From Osmia lignaria lignaria (Eukaryota; Arthropoda; Insecta; Hymenoptera; Megachilidae): a stretch of 64,000 nt of DNA. Both the position numbers and the translations under genes were made by a program. Positions 28,261 through 41,105 of this stretch are shown here, piece after piece. The stretch spans positions 8,246,001 through 8,310,000 of the forward strand of contig NC_135043.1 in NCBI RefSeq assembly GCF_051020975.1, given 5' to 3'. Position 1 is the first letter of the stretch; every line of letters starts with the position of its first letter. The notes below the pieces were generated by a model that searched no databases, had not been told where the DNA came from, and saw only the letters and a list, made by a program, of their open reading frames with translations.

Positions 28261-31200
28261 GATTCCATTGGAAAAATTCGATGCTCCTTCGAGGTACACT
28301 TGGGAAATTGAACCTTCGTTCATTCCTGTTCGGACATTTTTCATTTCAGAGAGAACATTGTATCTACTGATAGTATGATATAGAGAAGGATCACGTAGAA
28401 TGTTAAGAAAGAGTCCTTTTAATCATCTCACGGGTAATTCGGATTCATTACGCGTTGTACAATCTATTAATTAATATTATTTTGCACCACGAAACGCAGT
28501 AATGCATTCTAACAGAGACAAGCATCGATGTTCCAACCCAGACGGATAATCATGTTCCAGCGAAAATCCACACAAGTCTGCCAGCAACACCTGGGTCTGT
28601 GGACATCCTAGCGGATGTCGGTACGGTGAAATCGTATTACTAGTGCATTGTGGGAGCAATAGCTCGCATTAGAGGCAACGAGGTTGTACCATCGAGCTTT
28701 CTCCCTCGCACTTTCTCCATATCATTACGTCGACATCGCCTTCTCTACTACCTTCGCAACCATCCCTGCATTCCGACACCCACACTTCCCTCCTCCTCCA
28801 ACGAGCATTCTACGACGCTGTTTACGGAGCAGAAGCGAGATAGGAAGCGCGAGGGTCCCTGAATTCCGGAAGTTTATGCATTACGAGGCGAATTAACCCT
28901 TTGTGGACCCAACACTTTTGTGCTTCGTATTTTATACCGACGAGATATATTTTTATTTGTTAAATTAACAATCTTATTTAATAATTTGAGAAAAAGTTTC
29001 TGGTATTAACAGCATAAACGATGCGCATACATTTTGCTAGGTAGACGACATCGAGTACCTTTTTGTCGCGGAATCGAGTTCTTTTTTTTTTTTTTTCGCC
29101 GGTTGGCTTTTTCACGCATAGGGGGAATTTTCTCTCTCTCTCTGGTAGGGATGCAGGATATGATTCAGCCCCGTCTCGCTTCGTTGTTTTCGCCGTGCTC
29201 GAAACTGCAACGACGCTCTCGTTTCGAGGTGTCAGTTTCAGGAGCAGCGAGCGTAGAACGGCGATTTTAATGGAACTTTCAGCGAGACGCGTCTCGATAT
29301 CTTTTCGATCGATTTTTCTTTTGTTCGCCCTTTCAGTACTGGCTTTTCATTCCATGTTAGCCCCACAACCATTACTTCCAAGTGCCCACTAAGTCCAGGC
29401 GAAAGCAACTTGTTTTCGCCTTAAAAAAAAATACTTGTCCCTAAAATAATAATATCCCCCCCCCTTTTCTTTCTAGGATTAAGAAATGCTCGGGTTATAC
29501 CCTACCTGACACTTGTTAGAAAAAAATGTCACACAACCAATAAGGGATTAAGAGAGGGTAAAAAAGATACGCTGACGAAATCACTGAATCTACAAACGTA
29601 TCTATCGCTACCATATAACGAAGGAAACGTTGTCAGCGGGAAAAAGGTATCAGTATCGGTCCAAGAAGAAAAACGACTAGCAACGGCTTAAAGCCAGAAA
29701 TGAAGTCCTTTCGAGAACGAGGCGAATCGTGCACCAAAGACAGAGAGCAGAGAGTCGAAAGAAATAAAGAAAAAAAAAATGGAGGAACAAGGGGGAAAGG
29801 TAAACGAGGAGTCCTAGATACGATCCTTTGCCTCGAGTATTTCATGCTGCTGGAAAAGTGGTCTTTTTCTCCTTCTTTCTCTCTCATTTCAACTCAGTTC
29901 TCAGGCTTTTTTCTTCAACGGAAAGTTTCCGCCGTAAAGGCGACAGAAGAACGATACCTTGCCGCGCGAGTAATTGCTTCGACACAAGAATGCAATATTC
30001 CTCCTCTGTCTACAACGATTCCCGTATTTTTTTTTTTTTTCTTCCATGGAAGATGGAGGAGGAGGGTTCATCCTTCCAGTGACGTCCGCGTGCCAGTCTG
30101 ATGTCTTATTACGAGACTGCCTCGCGTCTCGCAGAATTTAATACGGCCACGACGGAATACCTTTGCTGTCTTTCTGTTTGACGAAGCATTTTCGCGGAAT
30201 CCTTTAATAAATCGCTTTGAAAGGCACGTTTTTACTACCTTCGGATTTATGTACATCTATATCGATGTCATTGGGAACAGATGGTTGCACGGTTATGGTA
30301 GTTTTTCCCTAAGGATGGTCTCTCTAGATAGATCACTTGACATTTTTATACTTTTCTGGTTCTATATTACCTGAGCAAACTATAATTAGGACTAATTGTA
30401 AGAACCTAACAATAACCCTTTTTGAATCACTATCTCTTGATAATGACTGATGATTTTACGAGTTTTTCCATCACCACGAAACAATTTTCATAAATAATTC
30501 TATATAAACGTACAACGATCGATCATATTCTTCGCGATAATTTGCTCAAGTGAAGCGTTTCGATCTGGCCAACCCTGACGCGACATTCGACGCAACGAAG
30601 GTTCTCGTAACGGGTAATATGCAAATGACATATCGTCATGGTGAAATTTATTCATGGCCGCCCGCAGCTCTGCGGCTCCCAAGTTCTTCCCACCCTCGGC
30701 TTTCGTGTCCCCAAAATTGTTGTAATGAACTTACACCCGGGCAAAAGTTACACCTTGCTCGGGGACCACGATCACCGGAACAGCAACGGTTCACTTTTAC
30801 GAAGCCCGTTAAACAAACCCCGGAAATTTCGTTCGTTGCAAATCATCGCTGATGAATATTCCGTGCTGTAGTTTATCGTTGGAATTTTATAACACCTTTG
30901 GGAATCACTTTCCTGTCTTTTTTTTTTTCAGATTGAAAGATTTTTTGGTGTTTTTTAACCCATTAACCTATTTCTCCCTACGGTTCTCATTTCTAAATTT
31001 ATTAAACGTGTAAAATTTTCGCGAATAACCAACTGCTATCGGAAAAAGCATTTAGTAATTTGCGGATCATTAACCCAGTTTTTCTCGTTTTTTCTTTTTC
31101 CTGAGCCCCTCTTTCCTCGAACGAAGCGATCCCAAAGACACGCGACGGCAATTAGGATGTCCGTGTGTCGAGGAAAAAACAAATCGAATACGAGGTCCGA

Positions 31201-32444
31201 CATGGTCAGCCAGATAACACGCTTTTGGCATCGACCACGACACACGCGGCTGTTGGCTGGCCTCGTGAAATTCGATATTTTTTGTTCGCCAGGATAGGCT
31301 GCTCGTTTGTTTTACCTCCGCGTGTGAATCAAAGGGTCAAAAATTTCGTCATGTTACCACATTTAATTGCAGTTATATTCATTTCATCTTGCAAATTTGT
31401 ACACTTACACAGCATCAGATAATCAAATAATTGTGAAAAAAGAGTTCAAGAAAATTTTAATTAACAAGAAAGCACGTGATAACACAAATTGAAAGATGAA
31501 ATGTTTATAATTATGGTGTGTCTAAATATGATTATTTTCTTATACCTGTATGCCTGAAAAATGTGAAATTAATCAAGCAAGTAATTTTCGTTTCACAAAA
31601 CCACTAGGAAATTTAATGAATTCATTTAAATTAATTACCACCTGTGACATAAATGTTCAATAATTACGGGCTTGACGGGAGAATAATAAGAAATACATGT
31701 TTGAGTCATATGAAAATATCGTATTATAAAGATGTGTTGATTACTGTGCAACCTGTCTCCGGCAAATAATGCGGACATTTTATAGCCAGTGTACAACTGG
31801 CACGGTCCCCTTATACTTGTCGGGAACAATGGCTATTATGTAGCGAGGCGTACGCACGGAAATGGCCTCCCTCGATTTGTTCGAACTAGTTGTAACTCAC
31901 TGTTCTACTATGCCCGTTGACGAGGAGCGCAACAATTACGTTAATGCATTGTCCTCGGTACTCCTTGGTCTAACGACTCTGAACGATCAACGGTCCGCCC
32001 TTTCCATCCATTAAATTAAAATCGACTTGAAACGCGAGATTGATTAAAATACGAGACCTTTACTCCTGCTGCTTCTCGATTTATCAGGCGTTGAATCGAG
32101 GAAATGAATGCTGACAGAATCATTGTACTGTCCGACGAATACCGTTTCGTTTTGTTAACTTATTACAGTAATGAAATCAAATTATTTATTCATGAAAAGG
32201 TACGAAAGTTAAAGAAAGATTCTGATTATGACTTGTTTTCTATAATTAGAAATTTCAATATTCAATATTATAATAATATTCTATTCATTTTAATTTTTTA
32301 CATTTTCTCATAACGAAAGCTATATTTTTATTTAACAAAAAATGTTAATGTCAGATATTACGCCACCGATAGAAACGGTATTTGTCAGAAGACCCGGTGG
32401 GAGTTCTGTTCAGCATAAAAGTATGAAAATAAAATATCACTTAC

Positions 32445-32582
32445 CCGTATCGTTGTCTCCTGGAACACCAAGACTATCACTATTGTCATTGATGAAGGCC
32501 TCCGCCGTCGACGTGAAGGTCTGAGGTGATAGTGTGAGGTCCGGCCCACTCTCACTATCAAATAACTCTAAATTCCCGTTGC
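32445..32582 (-). CDS. Internal coding exon B of the same gene: acidic Ser/Thr/Asp-rich segment
   Basis: This exon is 138 nt. The acceptor reads TTTGTCTGATTCCAG|GCAACGGG and the donor GATACGG|GTAAGTG. It begins with two bases (GC) that complete the Gly codon split at the end of exon A, contains 45 whole codons, and ends with one base (G) of a Gly codon completed by exon C. The peptide begins NGNLELFDSESGPDLTLSPQ, goes on to TFTSTAEAFINDNSDS and ends VPGDNDT. It is strongly acidic with scattered Phe and Leu and many Ser/Thr, the composition often seen in transactivation or phosphorylated linker regions (inference only). In this frame there is no stop within the exon, while the open frame ends soon outside both splice sites. 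No folded domain is seen. Confidence 0.85.
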
Positions 32583-35361
32583 CTGGAATCAGACAAAACA
32601 GCTCATAATTAGTATTTTTATAACAAACGTAAAAGTGTTCTACATTCAAGAAATTTCAGAAACGTTGTCTGTCATCGAAATATTTTACAAATTTCAAAAT
32701 TGAAATACAATATTTGGTGCAATTTTGTACTCTTCTTTAATTACGTCGATGACATTAGTATAGTTATCCTTCTGAAGTTTCTTGCATTAGTAAATTAGAA
32801 TTATTATATAATCACCATGAGCAATTCATATTAATATTTGTAACATTAAGTCCACGGTCGAAAATAATTTTCCTACACGAATAAATCCACCCAAAATAAC
32901 GTTTCAGATAATTTTAGGCTACCGTTGCATGTAACTTAAATTAACACATAGGTGATTAATAAATTGGTACAAAACATTTGATCAAACGATCGAAGAATTT
33001 CGATGCCAAGAAGGGAGGAGGAGACGACTTCGCTGGATGTTACCCGTAAGAATTCTACGAATCGACCTCGGAAAACGAGACGAAGTTAATGAATCGACGA
33101 GGAAAATTGGTATACCGACGCGTGTTTGGCATTTTTTTTTCATTACTTACTCGCGAACACAGACTGGCTCTGCCCTCGTTATTATAGCCACGTAACACGC
33201 AGATTCGTCGAATCTTCTTGATGCCAGCTTGCTTGACCTCGAGGTTGGCAAACGGTGTTGACAGATGGACAAGATTCTTCGCGTGTTACGAACGGCATAG
33301 CTCAAAAATAATTGGCTACGATATTATATGCAATTGTTCGTGCTTGTTCTCGTAACGTAACCGCGGAAATCTCTTATTTCAATCATTTTACTTATTCATA
33401 TAGAATGTGTACTTACAAATTCACGTGCTCGAAGCAGGCTCGATTCACAGTACACAAACCTCGACCGAACCGTTTGAAGAACTGAAAACAACTGAGCTCC
33501 GGCCCTGCGTCGAGCGCGTGAATTTGTAAACATATACTGACTCACCTCATCAGCCGGATTATAGAACCGTTCTTATATTATACCTGTTGTCTAATTATTT
33601 TCATAGAAACTGTTCAAAGTTTTATATTTTTGTTTTATTTATTAGTAACTACATATAATGAACTGTTTTTTATTTTTAGTTCATTTGAAATCAGAAGATT
33701 GTTAATTTATGAATGACAAACTTGTATTGTCCATTACGTTAAGTCTAATTAATTACAAAGACAATGAACCAATTAACTCGACTTTTAAAACACTCATAGT
33801 TATTTTCCATATTAACACACCAATTAATTTAGATGGTTGTAAACCTGAACACTGGAACGGGACAAGTAGGATATAAAAATGGTTCAGCGAGTTTATCGAT
33901 CATTTTCACTGCCATTGTTCCAGGAAAGTTAGATAACGGGCTGTGAGAGCTAAACGAGAACTCGTCAGGTATGAGACGAGTGTCGTTTTCGTATATTCCT
34001 CGTCGCACTGACAACAACGTTGAAGCACTCTTACAAGAACTAGCAGCCAGTCAAGGGTCTCTCGAGACCTTAGGTGGCCTTCGTGATCCGAAGACAACTG
34101 CTGCCAAGTGGTACCAAACTTTGACTGTGGATTTTGGGTTACAAAGGCCGTCGTCATCGCGTTAAGCGACTTGAACTCTGCTTGTCAGACCCTTGTTACG
34201 ATCGTCTCGCTTCTCTCGATTATGACAGCTCGAAGATGAACCTACCTCGACTATTAATTGCACGGAAGAATAGTCTGTCAGACTATGGTATAAATTTTTC
34301 CTGGTACAATTGATAGGGGGATAGATCATGATTTAAATGTAGGGTGTTTGTATCGTAAAAGTGAAATCCAAAAATTAGGACATTATTAAATATGAAACAT
34401 TAAATTATCTCACAATTAAAATGTAAATTACTCTGAGGATATGTATTTAAATATAAATAAAATGATTTCGATTGTGTACTTCGGTATTTTCTGTATTTAT
34501 TATATTATTTTACCAACTTTTTCCATATGTTTTTCACGTACAACGTATCAATTTCTAAATACATTTTCTCCAGCAACCGAATTTCTACCCCTTCAAGCTT
34601 CCTAAACTCAGAAACAACCTTCCCTCGTCGTTTCATTTTCCAACATCATTCCCGTATATTCTATCAAAAAAAGAGAGCTCAAAATAAACAGAAGAGAAGC
34701 TGAACAGAACGCAAATCACTTATAACCCAATTACCCAACCGTGGAACTTCCTCGAGCACATCATCAACCCCATTACCATGGAAAAAATTGTCGAATAAAA
34801 AGAAAGAAACACACACGGTCGTTCTTGAATCAACCAGCGATCGCAAATCTCCGGAAATAAGCCCAAGTTTCAGAATTCAAAGATAAAATCAAAGTACTGT
34901 TGATCCTAATTATTCTAGTAGGAATAATCAACTATCATTCTTCCATTGAAATTGATAAATGACCAAATAAAAATAAAACGATTATCAAAATAAGGAAAAA
35001 CAAGGCTCGAAAATGAAATTCCTTTGAAAAAAGAAAGGAAAATTATTAACAAAGGAGACCGCTTTATTTCGACCCCGTACCGAGATCAGAGACCACCCAC
35101 GCCGTGAAAGGTGAGAGAGAAAGAGAAACGGTGTTGGAAGACAAGGGGTTGATCAGCGTCGGCCGGAAGCAGCAAGGGGGTGAGAAACGAAGGAGGTGGA
35201 AGGAAGCGGGCGCGCAACCGAGTTTATTCAACGTGCGAACGAAGCCCAGATATTAATTTTCTCGATGTATATGGATGAGTTCCGACTGGGCCACGCTGTG
35301 CACACCAGAGAAAGAAGGATGAACATGAAGAGAAAGGGGTGGAAACAGAGGTAACCAACGA

Positions 35362-35381
35362 TGCTGCTGCTGCTGTTGCTG
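35362..35381. repeat. CTG trinucleotide repeat
   Basis: CTG units with one TTG interruption, a short microsatellite inside the A-B intron. Confidence 0.9.
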
Positions 35382-37759
35382 GACCCAGGTTGGAGGAAGG
35401 TACATAGATGTAGCGGTAGGTGCTCGTACAAAATGGCGAAGGGTGGTTAAATTGCTATCGATCCACCAGCTTCGGGAATATCGTTTACCTTACCCTTGCA
35501 ACCCTTCTGAAATCCCATTCGCACAGGCATCGATGGGATACGCGATCCACGTTCCTGATTCCAACGTCGTTTCGTTTTTTATCGCTTATGATGGTTTTAC
35601 CTGGAGCTTCATGTCCAAAGAAAGTTTGAAAAATGATTTTGTTATATAAATAAATTTTCAAGCTAATCATTAATGCTGGAGAATATTAGGAAAGAGTTGT
35701 TTAGGGTATAAGGGTGGATTTGATATTTTTCTACAATATGTGCTATACTAAACGTCACGATTTTTGGCTGCAACTTTTTTCAATTTTCAAATTCAACATC
35801 GCTACTCCTGTCCAATATTCAAACTAGAATTTTAATCAAATTGAAATTAATGGGGCGCCCGAATTGTTACGCTCTGAAAACGTTTTCAGAAGCATGTTGT
35901 CCTGCGTCGAACACCCACGATCGATCCATAGTTGACGATATTCGAGCATCGCAAATTTTGTTTACCTTTCAGCCAGCTATACTGTCAGCTTTCTATCCTG
36001 TCAGATATGTATTATCACACACGGATCAAGCCTCGAAAACTCTACGCGCTGACATTTACGACCGATGGTGGGTACCTTCGTTCCCTTTTTTTTTTTATTT
36101 TACAGTTCGACGATTCGACAGTGTAAACCGTTTTCAATTTCCGCGTGAGAGTTAAATTTATCTACACCGTGGACACGACGAGGCTGCACTAACAGTCAAT
36201 TGCAGTTCTGTTAATATTGACGATCCTGCTGTCACGAAGAATTAATAGAACACTATATATCCGACGATACACGTCCGACAGTCGGAATCGTTGATGGACG
36301 CGATTTCCTGTTCACCTGAGCTAATTCGTCATTAGTTTCCTCTCATATTCAGAAAAACGATTCCATCCATTAGTTTTGTATTCTAATTGATGACTAGACT
36401 GCAGATATTTATGCAAATGCATAGTTTTTTAAAAATCCATTTTCAGATATCTGACAGTGATGTTCCCCATCAAGAATTAAACATAGGGAGTAACAATAAA
36501 TTTAATTATGCAGATCAGTGTATACGAGAGCTACGTTTCAGCTTCACAGAGGCCTCGATCTAAGAAGCTATACAAGTTCATAAGCCCTCAAAGCACGAAT
36601 TCAATGCACTCGTAATCCAAGGCTAGGAAAATTTCTTCCCAAGAAGCCGTCCAAAGAGCAATGAAAAAGCTCCCTCTGTCGGTATAGGAGGACTAGCATC
36701 TTCGAAAAGACAATGCAGCCAAAGGTCTGTTCCTTCGAGCTGACGATATGCAAATTGTATTAAGTGTCCGCTTGCCGTGTGCATACTGTATCACCAACGG
36801 TATTACGAAACTTAAGCCGTAACGCGCACAAGTGTCGCGGACTGTGGCTGCCGTCTTCCCTTTGTATGCCTTAAACCCGGGCCCATTATCTCGACCAAGC
36901 TGGAACCTAAAACGTTGGACCATCTCTAGCTCGACCCCTTTGCCGCCTTTACTCGTCTTTACGAGAATCCTACCAGGAATCCTCCCTCTACGCTCTACGG
37001 TGTTTCGTTGATCCTTACGAGTAGCCTTCGTCGACGGACGTTACTGCGCGAAATATTTCTTAGACCAGCTTGCCACGGATAATTAAACGACTTAGGGGCG
37101 GACGATAGAGGGGCTTGATGAACTGTCGACCAAATTTGGCGGGGTTTCATCGCCGACGGTGAATGCCGAGTTGGGAAAATCGTTCCGAGCACGGAAGCTG
37201 ATCTTTCATCTTTGAATCTGGGGTGAGAATTTTACGAAACATACAGAGTAGAGAGAAAATTATATTACTTTTGTAAATATTGTTCTCTAAGTGTAGAAAA
37301 TGCAATCCGTCACCCACGCAATTTACTGAATTTGATTAACTCTTAATTAACGAAGAAATCATCTAACACCCCATTTGATCTTCAGACTTCTCATGATATT
37401 CTCTTCCATTAAAATGTTTCAAATAAGCAGTTAATAAATGATATTAAATACAGCTAATTATTCCTTCTATCTAATTACCTCACTGTATTTAATTAATCCT
37501 TCGCCTGATAACATTCAATCTTACTGACTATGTACAGCAGTCTACTGCATAGTCTTCGTTGCTTTTCATCTCGTGTTTCATTTCGAATGATAAAAGGGAA
37601 GCCTTGTATCAGTTACCTTTGTATTCTTAATAAAAATTGTATAAACGCTAAATTTATTCACGAGTTCAAAGATAAACATAGCATAGTTGGAAATTAAACG
37701 CCGTTAGAATTTCAATTAAAACGTACCTGATTGAAACTCAACGGTGGAACTAATTGACA

Positions 37760-38070
37760 GAGGGCTAAAATTTTCACTCGGAACCGCGCGATGGTGTAAC
37801 AAGCGACGTGCATCGCGCCTTCTCGTTGCGAAAACGTTTAATCGACAATCACGGCCCGATTGTCGGCCGTCCTATATTACCGCCTTAATTGCGGCACATT
37901 AATTATAATGGTATGATTATTGGGCCGTGAACGTGATTACCCCAGCCCGTCTCATGCGCGACGATTAGGCCGTCTTTGTGCACGTTGCGGCTCGGCCCAC
38001 TAACTAATGCCGACACCTGCGGGGTTCCATCGTTCGATCACCTGTAATCTCTGGATAATAACGCGAAACT
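37760..38070. promoter_or_regulatory. CpG-rich intronic island, candidate cis-regulatory element
   Basis: A sharply bounded GC- and CpG-rich segment sits between AT-rich flanks. It carries a homeodomain-like ATTAATTATAATG core, repeated TAATTG/TAAT sites and a CACCTG E-box near its right end. No frame is convincingly coding. Composition and motif clustering resemble intronic enhancers of long insect developmental genes. Function is an inference; conservation was not tested. Confidence 0.3.
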
Positions 38071-41000
38071 GCCATCGCATTCCTGCGATACATTTTCTTC
38101 CTGTCTTATTTATTCACATTTTTATCGTAATTAGGAAAAAAAGTCATTGAAAAAAATGATTTTATTTAACTCTTGTAAAGTATTTCAGTTATCAAACTAG
38201 CATATAATCTTACACGAAATCTTGCCAACGTTGATAAGTAGAAGACAGAGAAAGGAGAACGAGGAGTAAATTGAATTAGAACGTTCTCGACAAACGCGTC
38301 GTTACAAAGAAACGTACAAAGGAGACTGAAAAGTAAATAATGGAGTTGAAAAAAAAGGGGGATAGAAAAAACGAAGTAGAGCGTACACGTACGTTTAAAT
38401 AGAGGAACGAAATGTACGGGAGAGCAGTGGCGAACGAAACAACGGTGAACAGAGAGAAAGAATAAACCGTAACGAACTTGTTGCAATAAGAATCGCAAGG
38501 TAACGGGCTTCGCCGGTATTATTTCGGCAGCGAAGTCAATTTGCAATCAGCGGTGCAGCCGTTCTCCCCTCGTTTCCGTCGCAACGAGTATAGTCCGTAT
38601 TTACTATAATGCGATAAGAGGCGAGTGATATCGTACATTTAAATGAGACCCGTCCGCGTTTTCCTTTTCCACTCTTTTCTCTTCTTCATCATCGCTTTTT
38701 CTTGCAAAGAAAAGGTCTACTTCGTTGAATGATAATTTTTATAGGATTGTGGATAAATATAGAAATTTTCAGTACTGAGAGCATCGACACTTAAAGGTAT
38801 AATGAGTTGAAAGAATTAGAAAATAATTAATTAGTTAGATTATATCAAATTATGTTTCAAAATAGATCATCAACATTTGACTCCTATTATTGCATCCACC
38901 ATACGTACTGAAAAAAGGGATGCAAATATTCCAAGTATGGTAAACGAACATTTAAATAAAAAATGGCATCGTAAAGTGTGAAAGTAAATTGGAAGAGCCT
39001 CCGAAAATAAATCGACAATGCAGGACGCTTAGAAATGGCCGCATGCATGCGAATTACAACCGACAGACATACCGTAAACGTGTTCGCTTAACAAGGGTAA
39101 AAATACGGGTGGTGAATATAAAGGGAAACGAAATATAAAGTAACGGGGTTGGTATGGGTGGAGGAAAAAAACTCGACCGCCCACCCTCTGGAATATTTGA
39201 ATTCATAAGTGCGGGACCACCCTTCGAATCGAGCTTCTGTTCTTCTGGGAAATGTCTATTCGAATCGATGCGAACCTGATCTTATAAAACTACCAGCCTG
39301 AGATGCTACGAATTCTTTTTTCTTTCTATTAATTTAACAACTTGGTCAATTATTAAATATACAATTATGTATATTTATTGTGACATATTTATAGGTGACA
39401 CTTAAGCAGTTTAAAAGAAAGTTAATCAATTATTTTGTACCTACATATTTTAAGCAAGTTAATTAGGAAGAATTTGAAGAATCTAATTAGCATTCGAGAT
39501 GCACGAACCTCTAGTCGCGGGTCAAATTCTTACCCTCGTGACAAGAATAGCAAAAGAGAGGACAATAAGGAATGCGTATTCCAGAGAACTCGAGTGGTCA
39601 ATTTATCTGGGGTTATTTATCCGTCTTTCCCGAATAACAACGCAGCTGAGATGATCCCCAGTGCTCAACGAATTGGACGACAGTAACAAGACACTTCTAC
39701 TGAGTTGCTGAAAGACTTGTGAAAATGTAATACCGCGAAGAAATCTATTCGGATAAAGTTTTCGATGGAAAATTGCTCTGTTTAGTTTAACATATGAAAT
39801 TTTTTTATGGTGCAGGGATAAAACTTCAGGAAATTTGGCTGACGCTTAAAATTTAAAAATAATGAGAAACAGAAAACTGAAAGGTTCTCTATTGTGAGAC
39901 TTATCATACTATGAGAGTATTTTAAATACACCGTGCAAATTCTTTCCGTCAAAAGTGGATTACAATGTTTTTTAATTAAATGCTTTCAAAGCTTTCTAAA
40001 TGCTTGAAACTGTTAAATTATTTAAAATCGGTGCAAAAAAAAATTCAACGAACGCGTAAACTTGTGTATATACCGATACGAAAGGTCCCGTGTAAATTTA
40101 AAATAGTTCGAATCAATTAAAACTTGCATTGAATCGAATATTCCGTTTGGATGGGTGTTTTAATGAACTCCTGGTAAAACTGAACATGAAAGCTTTTAAA
40201 TAAAAATCTTCATACAAGAAATTTTAAAAAATCTGAATGCACATTTTTAATCCTATTATAAAGTAATAGATGTTTAAATGAGAATAATGAACAAATTTTA
40301 ATATATTCCAACGTATGATATTTAACAAAAATTACCAGAACGTGAAAATAAATACGTAAATGGAAAAATTTCTCTCTACTACACAATGGATTTTTTTTTT
40401 TATTTGCTAATGTTATGCTCCTTTTTTCACTGAATTTTACGTTATTCAACATTTTCACAATAAAACACCTAAACTGACCCTGTAATAACGAAAGTAGACA
40501 AGCATTACAAAAGTTCAGCCGAGAAAAATTTGACTGTCCGTAAAAATTACAACGAACTCGACGTTTCCCGTCAACGAGACGTACTCCGAACAACGTCCAT
40601 GATATCCGTCAGTGGAAAAAAAAAAGTTCGTTTCTAGCTGCATGGACATCTCATTACGGTATCGTAAAAACGCAATTTCCGGGTGAACGCAATTTCGTTC
40701 GTTTCGCGCGGGACTTTCCCTTGACCAACAGCTGTGAGGAACGATGTTTCACGGGGTCCCATGTTCCTACCTATGCGAGGAACATTAATTAAATCGGCTG
40801 TGGGACGAACGGAGCAAGGGAGCGGGAATGTAAAACGAGCGGCATCCCTTTGACAGCAGTCAGCTTCTATCGCAAATTAAAGTCCCCCGTCGTCGCGAAC
40901 CTCGGCCGGTCTAAAATAATTTCGCGCGTATAAGTGTATCCGCGCGTTGCAGTTTTCACGTTAATTCGTCCCGCCGCGAATTATCATTCTTTGAACGAAC

Positions 41001-41079
41001 CGCTCTCTTCAGCCGTCAATTGGAAAACGTTGCTGCGCCCCTTTGTTGCAGGGGATGAAATATTGAACAGTCTTTGTTG

Positions 41080-41105
41080 AAAAAAAAAAAAAAAAAAAAA
41101 AAAAA
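41080..41105. repeat. Poly-A tract, 26 nt
   Basis: This is the longest homopolymer in the window. The upstream sequence shows no AATAAA and no retrogene body, and no flanking target duplication was seen, so a retroposon tail is not supported. Length is prone to polymorphism and sequencing error. Confidence 0.95.

Larger units (their letters stand above)
1907..32444 (-). other. 30.5-kb intron between exons B and C
   Basis: The interval is inferred as one intron because the phases of exons B and C fit without any exon between them. AT-rich stretches alternate with CpG-rich islands, for example near 3.36-3.84, 12.46-13.6, 20.9-21.3, 23.45-23.78 and 27.4-28.26 kb. It contains a MITE-like element (19519-19753), a weaker TIR-bounded segment (10280-10490), a pyrimidine-rich block at about 10550-11000 and short repeats listed separately. 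Open frames here reach 155 codons (3372-3839, plus strand), but that frame has no internal ATG and no recognisable domain. An optional exon with compatible phase, or a nested gene, cannot be excluded by eye. Confidence 0.55.

Noticed and set aside
30638..30871. 77-codon plus-strand ATG frame with a fair start context
   Set aside because: No homology is recognised, two other frames are also open here, and frames of this size are common in the window.
41080..41105. Poly-A as the tail of a processed retrocopy
   Set aside because: No upstream gene body, no AATAAA and no flanking target duplication were seen.
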